A stretch of 64,000 nt of DNA from the NCBI GenBank assembly GCA_003665825.1, contig QPFY01000014.1:558001-622000 (forward strand). The letters run 5' to 3'. The position numbers were made by a program, and so were the translations under genes. The stretch is from Microbotryum silenes-acaulis (taxonomy: Eukaryota; Basidiomycota; Microbotryomycetes; Microbotryales; Microbotryaceae). The notes under the pieces were generated by a model that had not been told where the DNA came from, made no database searches, and worked only from the letters and a program-made list of their open reading frames with translations. The stretch's first letter is position 1, and each line of letters starts with the position of its first letter. This document shows positions 30,098 to 40,457 of the stretch, piece after piece.

Positions 30098-32500
30098 GGG
30101 TTCAATCGTGCGATTCGGGGTGTTAGTGCGTTGTAAAGTAATGGGTACTGTCGAGAGTTGGGGACGAGGTGCGAATTTTCGTCGAAGGTTGTCGTTCTTG
30201 GAGTTGAGGAAGGACGAGGACACAAAGAGCGTGAGGATGGTCCGGAACGCCAATGATTTCAGTTGGACAAGAAACTCGGAGATCGGCGGGCGGCGGGCGG
30301 GCGGCAAACGAGGTCGCCGCCGCCCCGGCGTCACCGATCCAGAAGGCAATAATGCGAGCCGCGCCTGGAGCCTTTCTCACGGTGCCCGCCTCGCACGTGA
30401 TCCAAGCCTAGCACGGACGCAACTACCCAGTGCGCCTGCTTCACCAAATGAGTCGTCCCTCCCGAACGCCGAGACGTACTCAGAAGGCGACCATCACAAA
30501 TGACAATAATCAGCGCCAGGCCAGTAGCTGCTACCTTGCATAGGTGCGTACCTAGGGAGTTCCGAAGTTCCGAGAGCTTCTGATCGCGCACACTTCCATG
30601 TGACACGTAGGGAGCTGTTGCGGCTCTCTGCGGCTGAATGTATGGAAAAACGCGCCGGGGCCGTTGCCGGCGGGGGCGCAAACGGGTCGAATCGCGGATG
30701 AATCTCATGTCTCAGGAGCTCTTTGATAATGGCGCACCGCACCCGGAGGAGCGGCGGGGACCTCACACCGTTCGAACCAATTTTTACGGGGCAAAAAAGG
30801 GGTTGTTCATCTGGGGGAAGTTCAACACACTGCTGGTTCCATGAGCCTGAATTTATAAGTACATACTCGACACGACTTGGTCCCAGCGTCCTTACATCGT
30901 TGGACGGCAGTAACGGCGCTGCAAGCGCCCCCCCACGGAAGTAGCGGCCCAAAGCGGGTCCCCCCGTTCGAAAGTGATCGACGTCGTCAACAATTGCTCC
31001 ATTCCACGCGGCGATCTACACTCGAGGGAACACTCGTTGAGGCTTCCTCTCCCTGAGAACTGTGCCTTGGAGTGTCGGAACAATACTCAAACCTACGCAG
31101 TCAATATCTACCGACCTGCTGCAGTTTTAAGTTTTAAGTCATAAATTCCAGCTAGTCTGGTTGTGCGTACGGCCGGACGGTTGGCTGCTCCTGACGGCCG
31201 GACGTGCCAGGCCGAGCGGCGCAATGGCGCGCCGAAAGGCGCTTGCAAAAATCACCACCTGAAGCAGTGCGGAACAAATGAAAATTAATCAGCTGTTTAT
31301 GAACTCCCCATGGAATCGGTAGTAGAGAAACAGCAACGCGAGTCGTCGGCAGTCGGCTCGAGTGGGGAGCCTCGCGCCGGCGGTTGATTTGAGCGAGGAG
31401 CTTTCGTTCAAGCGGGATCGGTCAGGGACCATTCAAAGATCGGGCGGGCGAAGCGGCACGAGGGTCCCCTTCCCAAAGTTCACGCGCAGGTCCGGTCCTT
31501 TTCTCCACGTCCCAAACTCGACACCCTCGGAATAGTTTAAGCTACCTTTAAGTGTTCGGGGATCATACACGGCTTGGGAACTGATTGCAACCGTTTCTTG
31601 AGTGGAGGAGCTTTTGGGTCGTCGTCTCACCAGCTTTTCAATCAGACTTGATCGCCGCCAGGCCGAGAATGGAGTGGGGGAATCGGAGGTGACCCCTCCC
31701 ACACTGCTCTTTCTCCAGCCCCACCCTTGTGAAGACACCTTCTTCTCTCTGAGGCTTTGTTCAATCAAAAGTTGACATTCCCCCACAAGCTCGATGATAC
31801 CGGACTCCGCCCTATCCCCAGCTTCGTCACTAGTGTGAAAAAAATGCGGCGAACTCGGAGAAAGCGTTGCGCCGCGGCTGTGATTTTTGACAATTGCGCA
31901 TGCTCGTTGCTTACGTACGTAGGTGTTCGTCAGGTACTTGCAGACTGCTGCCTGTCGAAGCACGGTACCTGACTAGCTAACTATCAAATTAGGTTCGTAC
32001 TCCCTGCTTTGCAAATCAGAAAAAACCGATTTTATCGTCGCCGCCGCGCGGTTTGCGGAGTTTGGCGACGGGGTCGGCCAGCTCCGCGCCGGAAATTTGA
32101 CACCAGCCGAGCGACCCCCGCAACTCGTGATCAGATATCAGATACCAGGTAGGTAGCTACTTAGTGTCCAGGCGTTGGTAGAGTCTTCGGGACCAAGTTT
32201 TAATCTGAGATTAGGCGATTCCAATCGTCTCGATTTGTAGGGAATGCGAAAAAAAGTCGACATGCCAGGGGCGCGACTGGCAGTCCGAGGCAGCGTGGGC
32301 GAGCGGAAACTGGACACCGCGGTGAGGCGTCAGGCAGCTCGAGGCCTCTCGAGGCGGGCGGGGCCTATTTAGGCAGCGCGTCGGGCAGAGGGCACGTGAC
32401 TTGTGGTCGTCTTCCTTCCTTCCCCGTCCTATCAGCCGCGGAACGCCTCCCCGTGCAACCAGAGGACCGTTTCTTCCTACACAGGGAACTATACATATGA
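30098..32500. other. 2.4 kb intergenic between paralogue B and IME4
   Basis: No supported gene. A 176-codon minus-strand frame (31433-31963) has unremarkable composition and no domain. About 31110-31280 is AT-rich then GC-rich with short inverted words (GGCGCAATGGCGCGCC). Positions 32400-32500 form the IME4 promoter and leader. Confidence 0.4.
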
Positions 32501-34116
32501 ATGGCCGAGACCAAGGTGGCATCGACCGCATTGACCTCGTCAGGCGGGACGACATCTCACGGTGTATGTACTAGCTCATCATCTCCTGACTCACCGCCGC
32601 GTCGGACGGGTGCCCAAATTGACCGCTGGCGTGGTGCATCTCGTACCGTACTACAGAGGCACAACACTCTGGCGACACCCTTTGTTTCATTCTGTCCGTA
32701 CTCGACCTTGCGTTCGACCTGCCCCGACACGTCGGCATGCCCTTTGCTCCATTTTGAGCGCTCCGTTCGCCCCCACACCCAAGTCGAATTGGGCGACTGC
32801 TCCTACCTCAACATGTGCCACCGCATGGACAGGTGTCGTTATTTGCACTACACGATCGAGGATCCGTTACACCTGGCTCGGGCGCTACAGGGGAAAGATG
32901 TTTGCCTTCAGTCAGCGCTGAACTCGACTAGGACGAGACCGAACCGGCATGACGAACCGCCGTCGAGGCCAGTAGTGAGTTCGTATTTGCCCTGACATTT
33001 TTATATCAACACTGATCTGATAATGTGTGTCTCGCTTCAAGCCACCGGAGGAGCGTGTTTATCCGGGCCAATGGATCAACGCCGACTTGCGTGTGCTCGA
33101 CTTTTCGGTCTTGGGCAAATTCGACGTGCTCGTCGCCGACCCACCCTGGGCCATCCACCAAGAGGTAAGGTACGGGAATCACAAAAACTGTGGATTGAAA
33201 GGTAGTTCACATCTACCTCCGCTTCTCGTTCACTGCAGCTCCCCTACGGCACCTTGACGGACGACGAGATGTTGCGCATGCCCGTCGGCTCGCTCCAAGA
33301 CCAAGGTGGCCTCTTGTTCCTGTGGGTCACGGGGAGGGCGATGGAATTGGGAAGGGATTGCCTCGATGCGTGGGGGTATGAGAGGATTGACGAGCTGGTC
33401 TGGGTCAAGACTAATCAGTTGCAAGGGCTCATTCGAACGGGTTAGTTCGGGTGGTTGTCGTCAGTGAATCGTCATTGAATCGAGGTTTCTGACGATCCAT
33501 TCTGGTTCGTATCCAACCGAGACAGGCAGGACTGGACATTGGTTGAACCACTCGAAAGAGGTGAGCTGCTCCTATCTCGACTCATGCTTTGCACCCCCTC
33601 ACCTCGTCTGCTTCCATTGGACCCACAGCACTGCCTCGTCGCTATTCGTCGATCCCCCATCTCTAGCTCATCCTCCGGCTCGACCCCGATTCCTCCCTAT
33701 TTCAGACAAGGACTTGACACCCAAGTGATACTCTCCGAAGTAAGGGAGACGTCGCGCAAGCCCGACGAGCTGTACGATATGATCGAGAGGATCGTGCCCC
33801 CTTTCCTTGAGGTTCCTCCGGACGAACACGGAGCTGGGACTGTCAGGCGGAGATCGAGAAAGGCTGAACTGTTCGGCCGGATCCATAACGTTCGGGAAGG
33901 ATGGTCAGTTTCGTGCACCGGATGTACGGCGGACTTGGGCGACTAGAAGGTTCTGATCCACAACACTCGCGCCCACGCAGGCTAACGATTGGGAATCAGC
34001 TCGGGACGTCCGACCAATTATACGAAAAGGAGTTGTGGGAGAGGTTGAACTCGGGGTACGAGCATTCATGTCGTCTTGGGACCGACAAATTTCATACGAA
34101 GCTCACACGCCTTTGA
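32501..34116 (+). CDS. IME4: mRNA N6-adenosine methyltransferase (IME4/METTL3)
   Basis: Catalytic m6A writer of the MT-A70 family. Exons 32501-32563, 32657-32974, 33042-33164, 33239-33440, 33526-33560, 33629-33903 and 33981-34116 give 383 residues in phase. A pre-domain block FCPYSTLRSTCPDTSACPLL then LGDCSYLNMCHRMDRCRYLH matches the METTL3 CCCH-like region. The catalytic domain has VLVADPPWAIHQ (DPPW), LPYGTLTDDEMLRMPVGSL, LFLWVTGRAMELGRDCL and LVWVKTNQLQGLIRTGRTG. It continues with HWLNHSKEHCLVA, EVRETSRKPDELYDMIERI, ELFGRIHNVREGW and LTIGNQL. Intron 1 is optional by frame, because 32501-32974 is open throughout; the GTATGT donor and phase suggest it is real. The N-terminus is much shorter than yeast Ime4 (600 residues). 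Confidence 0.94.
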
Positions 34117-34338
34117 CCGTGACGTCTTCGTGATCAGCTTCCCCGAGCGTCGATTGCAGCTCCTATTCGCAGAGCAAACATCGTGACCGCAGCACCCATC
34201 TCACCAAGCACAAGACAGCACCGCAACCAGCATCACCAATTTCATTTATCTTCGCACGCTTTTTATCGGTTTCGCATGCTATTGCAATATATTACAACAT
34301 CTGGTCAGACTTGTGCTATCGTGCATTCGGCGTTGAAC

Positions 34339-35679
34339 TCAAATCAATTCGATGAGATCCTTGGCCAACAGGTCGCGGATCGTCGAGTAGCGGAGCATGT
34401 GCTGTGAACCTTCGTCGAAATTCATCAACATCCCACTATTATCATCATTTGTGGTTAAAGAGTCAGTGGGTGTTGCCTCGCGCGTTGGCACATTTGTGCC
34501 GGGGACTGACTCTGGCAAGACGACCGGTCCACACGCTCGCCGAACCCGACAAAACACGGCACTCGACAAATCCGGCTCGGCCACTGTGTGATCAAGGGCT
34601 TGCACCTCGTCAGTGGTACGTTCATTGAAGTTACACAAACCACTTGCTCCCAGCACCGACCTGGGGCTTCATGGACCCTGATCCGTTCCGGCAAGGCATC
34701 GACGGCAGAATTATTTAGATACTCCCTCTTCAACGCATAATACCTACGAACCAGATATGGTTAGCTGCTTGTCGTACCTACACCGGCGCAAGGTAGGTAA
34801 CCAGTTCACGCACCCTTCGGCGTGGGCGAGCTCGTTCGAGTACAGCCGCTTTCTCCGATCCTCGAGAGGCAGCCCGAGATAGTACTCGACGTGGGCTTCG
34901 AGCTGCCGGTGTCGAGTAGGGAGAGGGGGATCCAACGATCAGAATAGGCTCAGACCAGTCCTCAAACCTCTCAACGAACCTTGTGTATCCTCTGACGGGT
35001 GTAAGCCTTGAGGACGTGCGCCGCTCGCATGTTTTCTGTAGCGACGAGCGACGCCTGGAGGTACAGAGCATCGTCGCCTGAGGCTGTCGCATTGACATGC
35101 CGCACCAGCGTTTTCTGTGTGCTCGTCGCTCCCGAATCAGCACCTCTGTCTACATTTTCCTACCTCCGTATCTCCAGGACTGACCCTACTGGCTAAATCC
35201 TTGACGAGTCGCTCGACCAATTTTCGCGGGAACGGCAACAGCTCGGGGCTACCGCTCTCGTTGATCCAGCACCTCATCAACTTGGCCACGTTACTCTCCC
35301 TCTTTCCCCGGTGCAACAGGTCCATGTCTTCGCCCTCGTGTGCGAGGATGTCGTGCAGTCCGGGAGAGTCGCCCCTTCCCCTGGACGAGGAGGCGTGGTA
35401 CCTCGATGATCCAAGACCATTCGCGACGGACGAGTGTCGTGCGCCGCGGATCGAGGTGCCCGCCGCGGGGATGTAGGACGAGGTCGACAGCGAGTCCGCT
35501 TGGAGATCGAGATCGAGATCGTCGTTGAGCTGATGGTCGTCGTCGTGACTCCTCTCTTGCAGTAGAGGCAGCGCGGGCAGTCTGTCTGCTGCGGCTGCGG
35601 CAGCCGGTATGTCCTGCTGCGGTGCTCGATAGGCCTCGTAGTCCTGGTCGTCGTCATCGTCAAAGAAGGAGGTCGACAT
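34339..35679 (-). CDS. SLD5: GINS complex subunit SLD5
   Basis: Second GINS subunit in this window. Exons (transcript order) 35679-35185, 35114-34980, 34902-34814, 34743-34661 and 34583-34339 give 348 residues in phase. An acidic, disordered N-terminal extension of about 120 residues (FFDDDDDQDYEAY) precedes LMRCWINESGSPELLPFPRK, the SLD5 A-domain start. Helical blocks follow (ATENMRAAHVLKAYTRQRIH, LEAHVEYYLGLPLEDRRKRL). The C-terminal B-domain is PDLSSAVFCRV then GSQHMLRYSTIRDLL and IELI, the hallmark SLD5 end. The frame continues upstream of ATG 35679 without a conserved sequence, and this ATG starts the acidic segment. Head-to-head with CTF8. Confidence 0.93.
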
Positions 35680-35927
35680 GACTTGTGCACCGTACTTTCG
35701 CGAGAGAATGAGCACGGCGTGTGTGAAGCTGCGGCAAAGAGTGTTTTTCCGGTCCCAAGTCGTCTCGCGCCGACCCGACCGCGAAGGCGCGTCAGGGCGC
35801 GTCCGCAATTTCCCGAACTCGACGCGCCGCGACGCGTCTCCCCGGCGGGTGGCTGCTGGTAGAGCAGATTCGCGCTGGCTCTTGAGCTCACACTCTACCC
35901 CGGAACCAGCCTGAAGGAATCGACGAC
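35680..35927. promoter_or_regulatory. SLD5-CTF8 divergent promoter with MCB and E2F-like sites
   Basis: The 248 bp separate the two start codons. ACGCGT (MluI cell-cycle box) lies at 35832-35837 in a GACGCGCC-GCGACGCGTC context, and TTTCGCGA (E2F/SBF-like) lies at 35696-35703. Further GCGCGTC words occur between about 35788 and 35805. This is consistent with co-regulated G1/S expression of two replication genes. It is inferred from motifs only. Confidence 0.5.
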
Positions 35928-36615
35928 ATGCGGATACCTCTACGACCAACTCCTGCATTCGATCTCGCACTGCTGCAACGACCCTCGTCCGGCTCGGGGC
36001 CTCCACTCGTCTTTATCGACGAAGAGCCCTTCCTGATCGAACTACAAGGCGCACTCGAACTACCCCACACTGGGCAGGAGGGCACGATGGAACAGCTTGC
36101 AGGGGCCCATGTCGGCAAGATCGACATTGATGAACCCGTCAGTCTAACATGGGTAGCTCTGTGTGGAGTTTGGCCCGAATCTGACTCTGGCTCCTTTGTC
36201 CCATCAGCACAAGCCCATCTTGAGGATATCGCACCATCGACTCGAAGGCAAGCTTGTCACCTTGACCGAACCGTACGCAATCTTACGATCAACCCCCTCG
36301 TCTTCACACGATTCGGACTCCCGCCCCAAGAAACGATCAAGGATTTCCTCCACGATCCCCTCATCGCCTTCTCCTCCCCCATCTTCGTCCCCGATCAAGC
36401 CTCTACCCTCCAATACGGACGGGTTGGACGAAGAGGCTGAACCACCGAGGATCGAGATTGTGGGCTTGATTCGCAAAAAGATCGTGTTCAGCAAACGGCC
36501 CGAACCGATGATTCAGGCCGCTAGTTCGGATCCTGTAGGGCCGCCAACGAGTGATGCACCTATGGGACCGGAGGACGGGGAGCAGAGTGATGGAGATGAT
36601 GGTGAAGAACTTTGA
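35928..36615 (+). CDS. CTF8: CTF8, subunit of the Ctf18 alternative clamp loader
   Basis: Part of Ctf18-Dcc1-Ctf8-RFC, which acts on PCNA during replication and sister-chromatid cohesion. Exons 35928-36137 and 36208-36615 encode 205 residues. Features diagnostic of CTF8 are FLIELQGALELP, GKIDIDEPHKPILRIS and HHRLEGKLVTLTEPYAILRS, the conserved strand pattern ending in EGK-hydrophobic-L-x-P-hydrophobic-hydrophobic-L. It is followed by a Ser/Pro-rich insert. A final IEIVGLIRKKIVFSKRPEPM strand is likely the part that contacts Ctf18/Dcc1. The tail is acidic. It is longer than yeast Ctf8 (133 residues) because of the insert and tail. Confidence 0.85.
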
Positions 36616-37529
36616 GTGACTTCATGTTGGTCTGAATATGTTGTAATGGTACACAGAAATCGAACCCACATAAATGTTCGAGCGAGCTGCAATTCAGAGG
36701 GAAGCTGAGGGACATATGTGCAAATCCGGCCTTGTACACAATAAAAGAGTATAGTAAGCCTCTGCAATAGTTTCCGGCTCTTCGTCTCGCACTCGAGATC
36801 ATGAGTCATCCAAGCCTTCGTCTTGAACGGAGATCGAGCGAGTAATAATACGGCGCCGAACCCTCGAGACGAATGCAACCCGCAGCTGCCAACTTGGTTT
36901 CACCATGTGTTAGCTTCAATTGGTTTTCGCTTCGAGTCGCCTTGGCCATGACGAAAGGAAGTCTGAAGTCGATCGTTCAATCATTGGTGTCGATACTTGC
37001 CTTAATTCGTATTTCCTCATGGGCAGGTGAATGTTGTGTGGCCTCGAACCGTGAGTGTCGATCGGACTCTTGATGCTTCTCCCAGGCTCCTGAGTCGCGA
37101 CGCTTAAGCTGATGCGAGCAATCGAATTGCAGCCGCAAACACCACGGGTGACAGCTAGTCCGGTATTTCACAGTTTTTTCAAAGTGAGGTTTGGAGGATG
37201 CTGTTTTCTCACCCTGTACTGCTTATTTCGGTTCTTAACTCTGCTGCAATCACGCCACCGACCAAGTTGGTTCATTATTGGATTTGTCGTCCCGTTGACG
37301 CAACGGGTCTACACTTGTCTTTCCAACATGTTGAATATATGAAGCACGGTATACACGAATGGAAGGTTTGACAAGTCGAATGCACGTTCCAGAGTACCTC
37401 AGGGCCTGCAGCTGGTGATATGTACTGGAGGGGCAAAAGTACCCAGTGCCAGGCGGACGCCTGTTCGACACGCATGTCCCCAGCAACGAAGAGTTACAAC
37501 GCGAGATGTAGGGCCCTTGTGCGAGCAGG
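36616..37529. other. Intergenic between CTF8 and hydroxylase C
   Basis: Convergent intergenic region holding two 3' ends. It contains A/T-rich runs suited to polyadenylation. No gene, tRNA or repeat is recognised. Confidence 0.45.
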
Positions 37530-39482
37530 TCAAAACATCCCGTAAGTTTCGATGCGTTCTGTCGATGTACCAAAAAGTCTGTCCCAGACGCGAGATTGCT
37601 TGCCGTAGTTTCTGCAAACGTCGCCAAGCGCGGGCAATCGTCAGCCTCCCGTCACCAGAACGGAAAAGAACCAGGGAAGAGATGAAAGAACTGACCGTCC
37701 CGATCGACCCATACGATGATGAAGGTCGTGGTCCTCTAGGACCAACCCTGTAGAATCGATACATGCACGACATCAGCTCTCCTTCGCCTCGGGCTTTAGT
37801 GAGGGTTCTGGCAGTGAAAGCTTACCGCAGTTGAAATACTTCAACCAGAATAATGTGGGATGATGCCAGAGTATGCGCACACCACTATGTCCTTGCATCT
37901 CCACCATCTGCACGATTCAGATGTCAAGATGTCAATAATGCATCAAAGAAACGATGACTCGGAGCTGAGTCGAACCCGAGCGCTGGCCGAGCACTGAGGG
38001 GTTACTCACCAGGGTGTAGCAGAGCGTAATCCATTGTTCAGTGAAGGTTTGACGCCAGAGCAGACTGGTGAGGAATGGGAGGATGAATATCTCGAGGCCT
38101 TCTTGGTAGTCCTCCGCCTGGGCCGGGGAACTCTCTAGGGTCAGACCACGTTGCAAGGAGCGCAGGAGAAATCCAACGCGACTTACAAGGATCGACAAGA
38201 TAGCCGTAGGGTGCCTGGTGCTGTGGTGATGCTTGTGTCTGTGCTCGTCCATGCCGCGGGAACAAGCGAAAGCGATCAGCAGCGAAGCGGATTCGATATG
38301 GAGAACTGAGGGAAGAGAAAAGGTGCTCTACTCACACCCACCACAGACCGTCGACCTCGTGGGTGAGACGATGGTAACAGTAGAAAAGATAATCGAGGAT
38401 GAGTTGCCATGCCATCAAGCGCAAGGGGTACGACCAGCGGATATTGTCGAGCGGTTGCTGCGTCTTGTCGTAGGCGAGCAGAAAGGTGAACAGCGGTCGG
38501 ATGAACATGTATGCTGCAGGAAGGAGGGGACGACATGAGCGACCAAAGTCAATATTCTTAGAACCACTCTGCTGGGACTCACCCACGACGCCCAGGGCGA
38601 GATTGTTGACCGACGCATTAGGGGTTCGGTCGCGCCCACAGTTCTTCTCGTCGAGCGAGCCAAACCGAATCGAAAATCCGTTGAGTCGATCGAGAACCAT
38701 GCGAGAAAACTCGATAAAGATGAAGACGTAGAAAAAGTAAGCCGCCACAGGGTTCCACGTGATGTTGAAGTAGCTTTGGGTCGTGTGCTGGATCACGGGC
38801 GCGATCATGGCACGCGAGATGATGAAGATGTTGTCGTTCCACCAAGGGTTCGTCGGCATCGGTCCTCGGTCGACAGTCTCCGGCACGAGTTCGTGGACCT
38901 GCTCGGGGGCGGCAGCGAGCTTGCAGAGGCGTTCGGCCCAGGTCATCTCCCGGAACGGTTTTAGGTGCTGAAGCGCGGCCAGTGACACGCGCGAGTGAGG
39001 GTGATTGAGGGCCACGTAGAGTCGTCGATGGTGTGCAACGTCGTGTGGTAGATGCAATCGAACACGTCAGTAATCCAGATATTATTTTCGCGAGCCAGTG
39101 TGCCGGCTGAAAGTTGCCCAGGTAAGGTCCTCGAAACGGATGGAGGGGCCCCTGAGACGAAACGGATGGCTGCTGAGCGCGAGCGTCGAAAGAGAAGGCT
39201 TACCCAGTCACTTAAAGGCCTGCGGTCGACCTTTTGACGGGTCGTGCGTACACCATGGATGATGTTACCCGCAACGACGTGTTTCTCGGTGGCGGTCTTA
39301 TCGCCGTACGAGATCAACTCTTCCGAAGAGGAAGACTCCGTCGATGACTCGCGGTCGACGCGGCGACGTAGGGTGCCGCTTTGAAACGCCGACGCCGAGG
39401 GGGCCTGAGCGCCGCCAGTGAAGCTGCTGGCAGATGAGGACGCCTCGTGTACGTTGAGCGAGGCGGCTTGGAGGACGTTCAT
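37530..39482 (-). CDS. Fatty-acid hydroxylase superfamily enzyme, paralogue C
   Basis: Eight exons (transcript order): 39482-39204, 38967-38583, 38513-38336, 38238-38187, 38117-38010, 37907-37826, 37747-37696 and 37611-37530. The 1,218 nt are in phase and give 405 residues. Layout as in A and B: TTRQKVDRRPLSDW, HLKPFREMTWAERLCKLAAA, membrane helices, then boxes YHRLTHEVD, HKHHHSTRHPT and EDHDLHHRMGRSGRNYG. It ends SRVWDRLFGTSTERIETYG. Here box 3 is contiguous in one exon, unlike A and B, while LSIL/AEDYQEG is split by an intron absent in the others. ATG 39482 is preferred over the upstream TTG. The most diverged of the three. Confidence 0.9.
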
Positions 39483-40457
39483 GACTTTGTGAATCAAGGT
39501 TGTCGCACTTGATAGTCAATGTCTACTCTAGGTGCAAGAGTGATGTAGAGGGGAGGGAGGGAAGGAGAGGGTGAATCTAGTGGATCCAGGACTCTGTGAA
39601 AGTTTCCCGTCGGTCGCGGTCGACCGGCCCTCGCATGCTCCACACATGGCAACTGCGATTGCCGAAATTTGCGCGCGAGATCGCCGAGCGCCGTCTGCCG
39701 GTGATCAGCCCTCGACCGCATGACGGGGGTTCAAGTACACGTGACCTTGTATCTGCCTGTCAAGATTCGAAGATAATCTCTTCGCCTGTCCTTCTCTTCT
39801 TACAGAGGTCGCCGGTGAAGGCGATATCACCAATCCGCCGCCGGCGTGGCAATCCAGCTGAGTCCGAGCAGAGGAGCGGGTCCTCGCCGAGGGACCCCTG
39901 TCTCCGCCGGCTCGATCGTCGCGGCCCCGGCCGCGATGGCGTGGCTCTGCCGAACGCGGTGCTCCCAAAGTCATTTCGAGCCCTGTTGTTCGGCCAAGGT
40001 GCAAGTCATAGGTCCAACGCGTTCACTGGGCTCACTGCATCAGCCGCCACTGCGCGCAGCATGAGTTGCCCGTGTCAGGCTCCATCTTAGCACGGGCTTC
40101 TCACAGCTGTGTGCTGTGCAACAGTTCAAGCGGCACAAAAAAGGAGGCGACTCTCGAAGTCGCTCGGCGGAACGATTCAACAAGGGGTCGATGCAGAGCA
40201 CTAACCGGCAGAGGCGAGCAGAATCCGTCATCGTGGCCGAGGAGAAGCAAGTGGTCATGGGCCGAGGTGCACCAAGAGCGTAAGGGTGTCGACTCGTACA
40301 GCGATTGCCCGCACTTTGTTGTACTGCTACAGATAAAATTGCATTCCACACACGCACAGCATCCCCCCTGGACCAACGAAATGGATTACGAGACACGTTA
40401 TGGGTTAAAACAGAACTTCCAATCACTTCCAAATAAGACTCCACTGGCCGGCGACGT
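39483..40457. other. Intergenic, head of paralogue C and tail of the disordered-protein gene
   Basis: Plus-strand frames at 39596-40090 and 40066-40650 are open but have no domain and overlap the 3' end of a long minus-strand gene. Nothing is supported. Confidence 0.4.

Noticed and set aside
31433..31963. 176-codon minus-strand frame in the B-IME4 intergenic region
   Set aside because: No ATG-proximal conservation, no domain and no intron pattern. Kept only as a note.
32501..32995. Unspliced reading of the IME4 5' end
   Set aside because: The frame is open, but the segment between the GTATGT donor (32564) and the TACAG acceptor (32656) has no family similarity. I prefer the intron, though it is not proven.
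37955..37990. GAGTCGAACCCGAGC resembling a tRNA T-arm on the minus strand
   Set aside because: No acceptor stem, anticodon arm or D-arm can be folded, and it lies inside an intron of hydroxylase C.
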